Virus record (IMG/VR): IMGVR_UViG_3300034093_002055
Coordinates: 1 to 28,519 of that record
Length of the DNA: 28,519 nucleotides
Direction: 5' to 3' (one strand)
Source of the DNA: a virus
Numbering within the stretch: position 1 is the first letter of the stretch; each line of letters starts with the position of its first letter. This document shows positions 1 through 6,466 of this stretch, one piece after another. The notes under the pieces were generated by a model. That model was not told the DNA's origin. It searched no databases and saw only the letters and a program-made list of their open reading frames with translations. Position numbers and translations under genes: made by a program.

Positions 1-1
1 C

Positions 2-709
2 AAACGCGCGATTGAGAAAGCATACGGCACGGAACTTGCACCATTGGCTCCAAAGGCTCCTAAGCAAACTTGGCAACCAGTCAAGACGATGACCAGCAAG
101 TCGAAACCATTTTTGCAGAGAGTCACCGAAGATCATTTGTGGTATGCATCGCCATGGACTTGTGATGACGGTTTGACGCAGGAAATCATATTGCGTGAAC
201 TTTTTCCTGACCCTGACGGATTGATTTGCGTTGGTAAATCCGCATTTGAATTCAAAACTGCAAAACTGGCAGACATCAAAGGACTGGAGCATTGCCAGTT
301 CATCGTTCCATGTTACATGACCAAAATCAAAGGACTGACACAGGACGGCAAAGAATCCGAGCATTGCCTTGATAATTGCGGAGAACGCCGTTTTTGTGTT
401 TGTGATTTCGACGAGCCAAAGAGTGCGGATCATGCAACGATCATCTGGTATTTGGCGAAGTTTTACCACCTCACCATGGCACTAAGCAGCGGCGGCAAAT
501 CATTGCACGCTTGGTTCGAAGTGGCAAAAGATGAGGAAGAATCATTTTGGAAGCTCGCAATCAGTTTGGGTGCCGATCCTGCATTGATGCGCAACAGGTC
601 ATCATTTGTCAGAATACCACTAGGAAAAAGGGACAACGGAAATTTACAGCGCATCATACACTTTAACCCAGACCGCAGCAAACACCCATTTGCGTGTTAT
701 AACCCATGA
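2..709 (+). CDS. Archaeo-eukaryotic-type primase (AEP-like), 5' partial
   Basis: The frame is open from the left edge, so the gene very probably starts outside the window; a TTG at 44 is the first in-window candidate but residues before it read as normal protein. Numbering from that TTG, CDFD (D121, D123) fits the metal-binding hhDhD motif of AEP primases and SGGKSLHAWF (H155) fits the sxH nucleotide-binding motif, with a conserved-looking RIPLGKR segment after. Such proteins make RNA or DNA primers for phage replication. It overlaps the next gene by 4 nt (ATGA), and the initiator and helicase follow, which supports a replication role. I see the motifs directly; the family call is from pattern recognition, without a search. 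Confidence 0.66.
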   Translation, partial: KRAIEKAYGTELAPLAPKAPKQTWQPVKTMTSKSKPFLQRVTEDHLWYASPWTCDDGLTQEIILRELFPDPDGLICVGKSAFEFKTAKLADIKGLEHCQFIVPCYMTKIKGLTQDGKESEHCLDNCGERRFCVCDFDEPKSADHATIIWYLAKFYHLTMALSSGGKSLHAWFEVAKDEEESFWKLAISLGADPALMRNRSSFVRIPLGKRDNGNLQRIIHFNPDRSKHPFACYNP

Positions 710-1356
710 AAAACGTATTCATCCCATCTTGGCTCGATGACCTTAAACTCAACATTTATGAGTTTCGGTTATATTGCCATGCCGTTCGCCGAGGTAAGCT
801 TTACGCATCAGTCGAATCAATTTGCCATGTTTGCGGCTTTGATCGAAAGAAACTATTTCAAACGATTGCTTCATTAGAAGCTAAACAACTGTTTCAAGTC
901 ACGCGAGAAAAAGGAAAAACCAACCGTATCGTGGCATTGCAACCAGTGCCGAAAACGGAACACCTACCTGTTCCACATTCGGAACACCTACCTGTGCCGA
1001 AAACGGAACACGGGGTGTGCCGAATTCGGAACACTAAGGATACTCCCATTAAGGAAACTCCCATTAAGGAGGATTTATTTGTCGGAAGCCATCAGTTTCC
1101 ATTCGACTCCGAAGCATTCAAAAACACATGGCAAATGTGGGAATCAGAAAGAAAGCAAAGAAAAAAGCCGTTGAGCAAATCGGCAATCAAATTGCAAATT
1201 GGCAAAATGAAAGGACATACAGAAAAAGAAGTAATCGAATCCATACAAGCATCAATCGAAAAAGGATGGGCTACCATCTACCCTAAAAAAGAAATCACAA
1301 CCAACGAACCAAGATCAATTTATGAACCATCAAAACCAAGAAGCATTTACGACTAA
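706..1356 (+). CDS. Phage replication initiator (lambda O-like role)
   Basis: 216 aa. The N-terminal ~75 residues look like a winged-helix/HTH domain (IYEFRLYCHAVRRGKLYASV, then GFDRKKLFQTIASLEAKQLF). Next comes a low-complexity linker with repeated PVPKTEH-like units (residues ~81-104) and TPIKETPIKE, then a basic helical C-terminal part that may contact the helicase. This is the layout of phage origin-binding replisome organisers: DNA-binding N terminus, linker, helicase-recruiting C terminus. The linker DNA forms four 18-bp iterons, so the gene probably contains the replication origin. It overlaps the primase by 4 nt and the helicase by 35 nt. The function is inferred from domain plan, iterons and neighbours. 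Confidence 0.66.
   Translation: MKNVFIPSWLDDLKLNIYEFRLYCHAVRRGKLYASVESICHVCGFDRKKLFQTIASLEAKQLFQVTREKGKTNRIVALQPVPKTEHLPVPHSEHLPVPKTEHGVCRIRNTKDTPIKETPIKEDLFVGSHQFPFDSEAFKNTWQMWESERKQRKKPLSKSAIKLQIGKMKGHTEKEVIESIQASIEKGWATIYPKKEITTNEPRSIYEPSKPRSIYD
946..1034 (+). repeat. Four 18-bp iterons, candidate replication origin inside initiator gene
   Basis: Four copies lie at 946-963, 970-987, 994-1011 and 1017-1034, with repeat starts 24, 24 and 23 nt apart. Copies 1 and 3 are identical (GTGCCGAAAACGGAACAC); copy 4 has AATT in the centre; copy 2 differs at several positions. Each copy is an imperfect inverted repeat with CCGAA/TTCGG arms. Two 15-nt direct repeats (aaggatactcccatt type, 1036-1050 and 1051-1065) and A/T-rich coding sequence follow to the right. 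Lambda ori likewise has four ~18-bp iterons inside gene O with an AT-rich flank. Origin function is inferred. Confidence 0.6.
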
Positions 1357-2590
1357 ACAACTGCCAAACGCACCAGACGCTGAGCGATCCATTTTGTGCT
1401 GCATTTTGCACAATCCCGATCGTTTCCTGATCCGAGCAAGTAGCGACAACATCACCCCAGAGTTTTTCTACAACGCAACAAATCAGCGTATTTTTCAAAT
1501 CATTCATGAGCAGCACCAGCAAGGCAAAAACATCGACGTGACCAGCGTCTCGGAAATGATACGCGACCGCAAAGAGGCGAACTTGTCAGTCGCGGATCTT
1601 GGTGACATCATGCTTTCTGAGCATTCTGAAAACTCATGGCAGGATTACGCTGAAATTTTGCGCGACCGATACGCTCGCAGATTAGCCATCGAAGCTGGTC
1701 AACAAGTAGCCAGTCAGAACCTAAGCGGAGAAAGTGCCGTATTCGCGCTCAAACAAGCAGCAGAGGCAGCGATGAACGCTCTAGTGGGTTCTACTGCCAT
1801 TCAACGCGCTGGAGACGCTGTAGGGGCATTTCTGGCAAAATTCAAAGAGAACTACGAAAACGGAAGAATACCTGGTCTTTCTACAGGATTTGCAAAGCTC
1901 GATGAAAAGACTGGAGGAATGCGCAAAGGCGAATTTTGGGTGATTGGAGCAAAAACGAGCGTTGGAAAATCCGTCATGATGCTGCAAATCGCGCAGCACG
2001 CAATCAGAGACGGGAAAAAGGTCGCAATCTTTACGCTTGAAATGGGATCTGACGAAGTTGTCGGCAGGATGATCGCGTGCGGCAACAGCATACCGATTGG
2101 CGAAATTACGCAACCTCGGCACGTTTCAAAAATCAATATCGACAAAATCAGAAATGCGGCAAAATCGCTCGCTGATACTGGTCTCATGATTTGCGACAAC
2201 GCAGATTTGAGCATTGACGCAATATCAGGACATTGCCAGCGCATACAGGAAACAACAGGGCTTGATCTAGTTGTCATTGACTACCTCCAGTTGATCAGCA
2301 CGCCAAAGAATCGAGGGCAAAGCAGAGAACAGGAAGTAGCACAAATCAGCCGAGCTTGCAAACAACTGGCAAAGCGTTTGAAATGTCCGGTGCTGACTGC
2401 TACGCAGTTGAATGAAGCAGGACAAAGCAGAGAAAGCCGAGCCATTGAGCACGATGCCGATTGCGTATTTTTTATCATGCAATCAGAACACGATTGCCAG
2501 CTCAACATTTGGAAAGCGCGGAACAGCAAACGCGGCGAATGTTTGCCGGTAATAATGCGCGGAGAATACCAACGATTTGAAATGCTTTAA
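1322..2590 (+). CDS. Replicative DNA helicase, DnaB family
   Basis: 422 aa, somewhat shorter than cellular DnaB (~450-470 aa). Residues ~14-110 are the DnaB N-terminal helical domain (NAPDAERSILCCILHNPDRF). The RecA-like motor follows: Walker A GAKTSVGKS (residues 209-217, K216), TLEMGSDEV of motif H1a, Walker B VVIDYLQLI (D320), then TATQLNEAGQSRES and a C-terminal WKARNSKRGE segment where DnaB carries its arginine finger. It is a hexameric 5'-3' helicase that unwinds phage DNA at the fork, probably loaded by the preceding initiator. The ATG at 1322 gives a 35-nt overlap with the initiator gene and keeps the full N-terminal domain. Confidence 0.93.
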   Translation: MNHQNQEAFTTKQLPNAPDAERSILCCILHNPDRFLIRASSDNITPEFFYNATNQRIFQIIHEQHQQGKNIDVTSVSEMIRDRKEANLSVADLGDIMLSEHSENSWQDYAEILRDRYARRLAIEAGQQVASQNLSGESAVFALKQAAEAAMNALVGSTAIQRAGDAVGAFLAKFKENYENGRIPGLSTGFAKLDEKTGGMRKGEFWVIGAKTSVGKSVMMLQIAQHAIRDGKKVAIFTLEMGSDEVVGRMIACGNSIPIGEITQPRHVSKINIDKIRNAAKSLADTGLMICDNADLSIDAISGHCQRIQETTGLDLVVIDYLQLISTPKNRGQSREQEVAQISRACKQLAKRLKCPVLTATQLNEAGQSRESRAIEHDADCVFFIMQSEHDCQLNIWKARNSKRGECLPVIMRGEYQRFEML

Positions 2591-2608
2591 CCACAGAACC
2601 AAAACAAA

Positions 2609-2845
2609 ATGAACACAATCAAACTAAACCGAATATTGTACGTTTACGCCCTAAATGGAGTGATAAAATGCCTATCCGCAGATGAAATCCAAGAAACGGA
2701 ATTGTTAGCAGCAGGATGGAAACACACCGCAACCATTGACCCAGCACTGTGGATTGAGGCGATGGCAAACGGGAGGCAAGAACCAAGCGATATGCTGGAT
2801 GAACTGCAATTCTCACCTGCGAACTACAAACCAACAGAACAATGA
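2609..2845 (+). CDS. Small hypothetical phage protein
   Basis: 78 aa. It starts 18 nt after the helicase stop and overlaps the next gene by 4 nt (ATGA), so it belongs to the same transcript. The N-terminal half looks beta-rich (IKLNRILYVYALNGVIKCLS), followed by an acidic helix (SADEIQETELLAAGWKHTAT) and a Pro/Glu-containing tail. There is no membrane segment or catalytic motif. I do not recognise a family; coding status rests on the clean start, operon overlap and soluble composition. Confidence 0.62.
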   Translation: MNTIKLNRILYVYALNGVIKCLSADEIQETELLAAGWKHTATIDPALWIEAMANGRQEPSDMLDELQFSPANYKPTEQ

Positions 2846-3117
2846 ACACAGAATCAGACACCCCGAAGACGGATGCGCTAATGCCAGACCAAGGACACAA
2901 GCGCACAATGTTTGAGCATATCGAAGCCATGGAAGCACACGCTCGCCAACTAGAGCGAGAGCTTGCCGATGCAATGGCAGCACTGCGGAACTTGACGGAT
3001 GAGATCGGCAGGCATGAAAGCGCAAGCATGATGCATCCACGGCTTACCAGAGCGATTGCGGCAGCAAATAGACTAACCAACGAAAAAAAAGAGCAAGAAA
3101 AATCCATTGATACATAA
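2842..3117 (+). CDS. Small coiled-coil protein with SDTPKTDA start
   Basis: 91 aa. It opens with the ESDTPKTDA motif found at the start of many small phage proteins of unknown role, followed by a helical stretch, residues ~27-60, containing ARQLERELADAMAALRN, likely coiled coil. The 20-nt DNA stretch at 2950-2969 encoding LERELAD is nearly identical to two stretches in the gene at 3819, so the two genes share a duplicated or shuffled module. It overlaps the upstream gene by ATGA and is followed by ~40 nt and then a promoter. Function unknown. Confidence 0.68.
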   Translation: MNTESDTPKTDALMPDQGHKRTMFEHIEAMEAHARQLERELADAMAALRNLTDEIGRHESASMMHPRLTRAIAAANRLTNEKKEQEKSIDT

Positions 3118-3156
3118 AGGCTAGAGAACTATTTTCAATTTTATTTCAGAAATCGC

Positions 3157-3186
3157 TTTACAATTTGCAAGGAATCAGTGTATTGT
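3157..3186 (+). promoter_or_regulatory. Sigma70-type promoter, TTTACA-18-TATTGT
   Basis: The gap after the gene ending at 3117 carries TTTACA (3157-3162), an 18-nt spacer and TATTGT (3181-3186), followed by GCGC at 3189. The -35 region and the start of the spacer (CTTTACA-n-TTTGCAAG) are almost identical to those of the promoter at 28351, with the same 18-nt spacing, which argues against chance. It would drive the small-gene operon starting at 3224, leaving a leader of roughly 30 nt. Confidence 0.55.
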
Positions 3187-3223
3187 GAGCGCGCCGCAGG
3201 GCAACAACCGAACACGCAACATT

Positions 3224-3415
3224 ATGAAACTTACACCAGCAACAAAAAACGCAATCGCAAAATACGGAATCGAAATCTGCATTGCAGCATTTGAGCAGCA
3301 CAACACGCACGGCGAAGGAGCAAGCACAGTGGCGCACAGTCACGCAATCCTGAAAGGTAACACTCGCATGGGTGACGCTGCAATCAACGCAGGACGCGAA
3401 CTCGCAAGCAAGTAA
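3224..3415 (+). CDS. Small hypothetical protein
   Basis: 63 aa from the ATG at 3224. A GTG at 3185 would add 13 residues but lies on the -10 box of the upstream promoter, so the ATG is preferred. The sequence looks like a compact helical protein (MKLTPATKNAIAKYGIEICI, later GEGASTVAHSHAILKGNTRMGDAAINAG). No catalytic or membrane signature is visible. It is the first gene after the 3157 promoter and is separated from the next gene by ~50 nt. Function unknown. Confidence 0.6.
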   Translation: MKLTPATKNAIAKYGIEICIAAFEQHNTHGEGASTVAHSHAILKGNTRMGDAAINAGRELASK

Positions 3416-3467
3416 TAACCGCAATCAGGGGCGCGACTGCTACGCGCAAACTCAACAAACTACCACC

Positions 3468-3641
3468 ATGATCGAACACATCCAAAAACTAACCGAAGCC
3501 GAAGCCAAGCTCCTGCTGCTATTCGCAATGCAGGATCTGCGCAAAGCAATATACAACCCATCACCAGCAAGCGACGCGATCACGCTCGGCTGGCTCACGC
3601 AGAAGATCGAAACCCTCAGCAAAGAAAACTCAGAAAAATGA
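3468..3641 (+). CDS. Small hypothetical helical protein
   Basis: 57 aa from the ATG at 3468 (context ACCACCATGATC). The frame stays open back to an upstream start at 3372, but that would overlap the previous gene by 44 nt and add a Gln/Asn-rich stretch, so the shorter form is preferred. The protein is mostly helical (MIEHIQKLTEAEAKLLLLFA). It ends in a 4-nt ATGA overlap with the following membrane protein gene. No family recognised. Confidence 0.57.
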   Translation: MIEHIQKLTEAEAKLLLLFAMQDLRKAIYNPSPASDAITLGWLTQKIETLSKENSEK

Positions 3642-3826
3642 CCACCATCGACCAAATCATCTTAACGATTGCGATCATCGCGATCCTGATTGCCATCTTG
3701 CACATCGTTTTCCTTTGGGCAACGCATCAGCCACAGGACATCAGCTATTGCTTGCCACCGACCGACCTTGACGGCAGGGACGCGCAGGGCAGCGCATTCG
3801 GCAAGAAAGGAGGCTCCCATGAGTGA
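3638..3826 (+). CDS. Small single-pass membrane protein
   Basis: 62 aa. Residues ~5-28 form a very hydrophobic stretch (IDQIILTIAIIAILIAILHI) that predicts one transmembrane helix, followed by a ~35-residue polar tail ending in GKKGGSHE. It starts by ATGA overlap with the upstream gene and overlaps the next gene by 8 nt; its last codons contain the strong ribosome-binding sequence AAAGGAGG used by that gene. It lies far from the lysis genes, so I do not call it a holin. Role unknown. Confidence 0.6.
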   Translation: MTTIDQIILTIAIIAILIAILHIVFLWATHQPQDISYCLPPTDLDGRDAQGSAFGKKGGSHE

Positions 3827-4064
3827 TACACCGAGGACAGACGCAGCCACGCGCATGGCTTTCTCCGGCGAATACATGGTGCCAATTCAGGACGCACAGA
3901 AGCTAGAGCGCGAGCTTGCCGAGGCGAAAGAGGCGGATGCAGGACTCATGCGTGCCTGCGACTACCTAGAGCGCGAGCTTGCCGACATGACAAAGCAGCG
4001 CGATGCGTTGGCGGAGGGATTAGACAAAGCTCTAGCAGCCTTGAAAGGAGAATTACATGAGTGA
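3819..4064 (+). CDS. Small coiled-coil protein with SDTPRTDA start and duplicated LERELA module
   Basis: 81 aa. The ATG at 3819 has a strong ribosome-binding site (AAAGGAGG, 6 nt upstream), which decides the start over the longer open frame. The protein begins SDTPRTDAATRMAF, then carries two copies of LERELA about 21 residues apart inside a predicted coiled coil. The matching DNA is an exact 20-nt repeat (3903-3922 and 3966-3985), and a one-mismatch copy lies in the gene at 2842. It overlaps its neighbours by 8 nt on both sides. Proteins of this kind are common in phages but have no known function. Confidence 0.72.
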   Translation: MSDTPRTDAATRMAFSGEYMVPIQDAQKLERELAEAKEADAGLMRACDYLERELADMTKQRDALAEGLDKALAALKGELHE

Positions 4065-4260
4065 ACGCGCCTTGGAACTAGCCACCGCGCTGGAGGCTGA
4101 GCTGCTGGCGCAATGCGACAAGCTTGAGGCGACAATGCAGCGACCAGAGTATCCATCGTTTCCAATCGACGAACGCAGTCAGATCGAGCGCAAACACGCG
4201 GAGATCAGCGGACTGCTGACTCAAGCGGATTTTATGAAATACCAATTATCGAGATTATGA
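4057..4260 (+). CDS. Small hypothetical coiled-coil protein
   Basis: 67 aa. A good ribosome-binding site (AAAGGAG, 8 nt before the ATG) supports this start. The first ~25 residues are a heptad-like acidic helix (ERALELATALEAELLAQCDK) and the C-terminal half is a second helix after a Pro-containing break. It overlaps the upstream gene by 8 nt and the downstream gene by 4 nt (ATGA), so it is translationally linked to both. No family recognised. Confidence 0.64.
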   Translation: MSERALELATALEAELLAQCDKLEATMQRPEYPSFPIDERSQIERKHAEISGLLTQADFMKYQLSRL

Positions 4261-4877
4261 ATATGACAAAAGAACTATCGGAATCCCTGCTAGCAGCGTG
4301 CAAAGCGGCGGGGATTGAGACGCCCAGGTATATCGCGCAGGATGAAAATGGAACCGTTTGGCATTATGATGGAAAACCCGACACGACATTTACATTGGAT
4401 GTTGGTATTTTTTCGTTTTATCCAAATTTTGGTGAACGCACCATTAACCTTGACCACCCGCCCTACGCCGACGATTGGAAAGAGAGCTTGCTTGAATGGG
4501 TTGATCATGTTGCCGACACCAGCAAAATGACTGATGAACAAATCAACATCGCCATCGCGGAAGCGTGTGGTTGGACGTGCCTTGGGCAAGTAGAAGGGTG
4601 CAAACCACATGGCTACCCGCCTGACGCTCGCAAACCTACAACCAAGGAATTGATCAAAGGATACGGGCCGTCACCGTGGGATGTCCCAGACTACTGCAAC
4701 GACTTCAATGCGATGCATCACGCTATGCTGTTACACCCTCGAAAAGAACTGCTAAGAGACTTTCTCTACCTAGAAGTGCTAGAAGACCCAACAAACACAA
4801 CAAACGAACCAGCGTGGGCAACAGCTAAGCAATGGGCAACTGCTTACCTGCGATCAATCGGAAAATGGATTGAATGA
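4257..4877 (+). CDS. Phage protein with ABA-sandwich-type domain
   Basis: 206 aa. The N-terminal ~85 residues are unrecognised (alpha/beta, with YIAQDENGTVWHYDGKPDTT). From about residue 92 the sequence reads EQINIAIAEACGW, later PDYCNDFNAMHHAMLLHP, then a WATAKQWATAYLRSIGKW end. That spacing of an INxAIAEACGW helix and a PDYxNDxNAMH helix is typical of the widespread phage ABA-sandwich domain, whose biochemical role is unknown. The start at 4257 overlaps upstream by ATGA; an alternative ATG lies two codons later. The ATGA at its end overlaps the next small gene. Confidence 0.72.
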   Translation: MNMTKELSESLLAACKAAGIETPRYIAQDENGTVWHYDGKPDTTFTLDVGIFSFYPNFGERTINLDHPPYADDWKESLLEWVDHVADTSKMTDEQINIAIAEACGWTCLGQVEGCKPHGYPPDARKPTTKELIKGYGPSPWDVPDYCNDFNAMHHAMLLHPRKELLRDFLYLEVLEDPTNTTNEPAWATAKQWATAYLRSIGKWIE

Positions 4878-5029
4878 AAAATAAACAAAAGCAATCGCGA
4901 GTATCTCACGTTTTCCGCAAGCGCAGGAGCTTCTGGTGGGTATTGCTAGCCAATCGCAATCCTGCATGGGAAAGAGCCTACGAAGTATCGTGGGAAGGCA
5001 TGAGGAAGCGACACAAACAAAAACAATGA
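4874..5029 (+). CDS. Small basic protein linked by ATGA overlaps
   Basis: 51 aa, short and easy to miss. It starts at the ATGA overlapping the stop of the ABA-sandwich gene and ends at the ATGA overlapping the DnaA-domain gene, so it exactly fills what would otherwise be a 148-nt gap. The product is strongly basic (MKNKQKQSRVSHVFRKRRSF, then WWVLLANRNPAWERAYEVSW and a basic end). The double coupling, plus an internal NPAWERAYEVSWEGM-like stretch of ordinary protein character, suggests a real gene, possibly nucleic-acid binding. Function unknown. Confidence 0.55.
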   Translation: MKNKQKQSRVSHVFRKRRSFWWVLLANRNPAWERAYEVSWEGMRKRHKQKQ

Positions 5030-5307
5030 AAATCTCAGACATCATCGAAATCGTAGCGGCAGAAATGGACGTTGACCAAGACGAAATCACCAGCAAGAGC
5101 CGAGTGCAAGAAGTTGCAGACGCTCGTGCAGTCGTGCAGGCAATCATGCGCGACCGAGGCTGGATCTTGTCACGCATCGGCACCGTTTTCGGCACGGATC
5201 ACACCACAGTTATGCACAACTGCCGCAAGATCGAACAGGCTCGCGCCATGATAAAAGCTTATGATGCGGCAAAGACCGCGCTAACACTCTCCCAGCCGAG
5301 TGGCTGA
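5026..5307 (+). CDS. Free-standing DnaA domain IV (DnaA-box-binding domain)
   Basis: 93 aa from the ATG at 5026, an ATGA overlap with the preceding small gene. The whole protein resembles the C-terminal DNA-binding domain of DnaA: a helical start (ISDIIEIVAAEMDVDQDEIT), SKSRVQEVADARAVVQAIMR, SRIGTVFG and the DnaA signature TDHTTVMHNCRKIE, which corresponds to GRDHTTVxHAxxKI in cellular DnaA. The AAA+ ATPase and DnaB-loading domains are absent. It probably binds DnaA boxes and could compete with or replace host DnaA, or act as a transcription factor. Whether it works at the phage origin ~4 kb upstream is inference. Confidence 0.8.
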   Translation: MKISDIIEIVAAEMDVDQDEITSKSRVQEVADARAVVQAIMRDRGWILSRIGTVFGTDHTTVMHNCRKIEQARAMIKAYDAAKTALTLSQPSG

Positions 5308-5373
5308 TGGGAACTAATGCCTCCGCTCCCGCAATGTTCAGGCGCGTGGAGTGGGGGCGAACTTAACAAGAAT

Positions 5374-5793
5374 ATGTACATACCAAAGTATTTTTACAAT
5401 CTAAGCAAAGAAGAGCAAGCTGCATGGATGACTGCGAAAAAAGAGAAGAGAAAATATTATTTCGCAAAATGGTGTGCTGAAAACCGCGAAAAAATGGAAG
5501 CTAGCAAAGCGAAATACTATGCTAAAAACCCTGATAAGGTAAAGGCTCGTAGTGCAAAATGGCGCGCTGAAAACCCTGATAAAGAGAAAGCTGCAAAAGT
5601 AAAATACCGCGCTAAAAATTTAGAAAAAATCCATGCTAGAGATGCGAAATACCGCGCTGGGAATCCCGAAAAGATAAAAGAAATGAATAAGAAATCATGG
5701 ATTCGCAAACGATCAGAAAAAACCGCAATGAAATTTTTCCAGATGACGCAAGCGTTGTCTGAAATTGCAAACATCAACACAGAAAAGAAATGA
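5374..5793 (+). CDS. Lysine-rich protein with 15-residue repeats
   Basis: 139 aa from the ATG at 5374; an earlier in-frame ATG at 5317 would add a Pro/Gly-rich stretch with no ribosome-binding site. Residues 32-106 hold five 15-residue units of the form KYRAKNPDKxKARxA, very rich in Lys, Ala and Arg. Similar KYRAxNPEKI repeats occur in phage and plasmid proteins, sometimes beside HNH nuclease domains, but no nuclease motif is visible here. The highly charged helical repeats suggest nucleic-acid binding. It overlaps the next gene by ATGA. Function unknown. Confidence 0.66.
   Translation: MYIPKYFYNLSKEEQAAWMTAKKEKRKYYFAKWCAENREKMEASKAKYYAKNPDKVKARSAKWRAENPDKEKAAKVKYRAKNLEKIHARDAKYRAGNPEKIKEMNKKSWIRKRSEKTAMKFFQMTQALSEIANINTEKK
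5467..5691 (+). repeat. Five 45-bp coding tandem repeats
   Basis: DNA encoding the five 15-residue units of the Lys-rich protein, with a 45-nt period (AAATACCGCGCTAAAAAT-type cores). The copies have diverged at many silent and some replacement positions, so the array is old rather than a recent slip. Confidence 0.6.
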
Positions 5794-6374
5794 ATACACA
5801 AACCGAAATCATAAACCTAGAGCAAGAAGTCGCATCATTTGTTGCAGCGTATCAGCGAGGCATGGATGCATGGGAAGAAGCAGGGCGAATCATCGTTCGC
5901 ATCGTTGACCACGACCCGCACGCTGTGGATGACATTATCAAACAATGCCCCGCGCTAACGCCTACAATCATCGGGGTATTTGAGCGCATCGGCAGAGGGT
6001 TACTGCTGCCGTCATTGGCGATGGATAGCAGCGAAGGGGCGCGTAGGCTCCGAGAGTTGCCCTTGTCACTCCAGAAGCGATACGAGCAAGAGCCGATCCC
6101 GCTGATCGTCAATACCAACAACGGAACGGACGTTTTACTTGTGGACGCTAAGAACATGACACGCGAGCAAATCAAACAAGTGTTTGCCAAGGGTCGAATC
6201 AGAACAGAGGGCGAGCAGAAAGCATTCTTAGCACAGCAAGCGAGCAACAATGCCAAGCCATGCCAGCAAGGCAAGCCAGCGTGGACTGTGAAGAATGGCA
6301 GAGTCATCTTTGAAGCAGGGACAACGCTCACCGCTGGAGAGCTTGCAACAATCTTGGCTCAGATCACGAAGTAA
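5790..6374 (+). CDS. Hypothetical phage protein, last gene of the early operon
   Basis: 194 aa. It starts by ATGA overlap. The N-terminal half is helical (NLEQEVASFVAAYQRGMDAW, then CPALTPTIIGVFERIGRG); the middle reads PLSLQKRYEQEPIPLIV and DVLLVDAKNMTREQIKQVFA; a Gln/Ala linker leads to a small C-terminal domain (WTVKNGRVIFEAGTTLTAGE). The N-terminal part, with an AWEEAGRIIVRIVD helix, recalls phage proteins that sit near DNA-metabolism genes, but I cannot name a family. It is followed directly by a terminator, so it closes the transcription unit. Confidence 0.66.
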   Translation: MNTQTEIINLEQEVASFVAAYQRGMDAWEEAGRIIVRIVDHDPHAVDDIIKQCPALTPTIIGVFERIGRGLLLPSLAMDSSEGARRLRELPLSLQKRYEQEPIPLIVNTNNGTDVLLVDAKNMTREQIKQVFAKGRIRTEGEQKAFLAQQASNNAKPCQQGKPAWTVKNGRVIFEAGTTLTAGELATILAQITK

Positions 6375-6398
6375 AACAAACGCTTAAAACATTACAAG

Positions 6399-6427
6399 GC
6401 ATCGCTCAAACGGGCGGTGCTTTTTTT
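6399..6427 (+). terminator. Rho-independent terminator ending the early operon
   Basis: GCATCGCTC (6399-6407), loop AAAC, GGGCGGTGC (6412-6420): a 9-bp stem with two G-U pairs, followed by seven T. It starts 24 nt after the stop of the last early gene. Confidence 0.85.
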
Positions 6428-6431
6428 GCTA

Positions 6432-6460
6432 TTGACATAACGCAATCAAATTGCAATTGT
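6432..6460 (+). promoter_or_regulatory. Candidate promoter TTGACA-17-AATTGT
   Basis: Directly after the terminator: consensus TTGACA (6432-6437), 17-nt spacer, AATTGT (6455-6460), then AGCGC right before the ATG at 6467. The same ATTGTnAGCGC follows the 3157 promoter. The start codon is only 7 nt past the -10 box, so the transcript would be leaderless or nearly so. It also carries the TTGAC...ATCAA motif seen before three late genes. Confidence 0.5.
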
Positions 6461-6466
6461 CAGCGC

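Noticed and set aside
1852-2277. Reverse-strand frame of 141 aa
   Set aside because: Lies entirely inside the helicase gene with its conserved motifs; a shadow of that gene.
5210-5218. Perfect DnaA box TTATGCACA
   Set aside because: It encodes part of the conserved TVMH motif of the DnaA-domain gene and is a single copy, so it is not called a site on its own.
5317-5373. Longer N terminus for the Lys-rich repeat protein
   Set aside because: The added residues are Pro/Gly-rich and unlike the rest, and no ribosome-binding site precedes the ATG at 5317.
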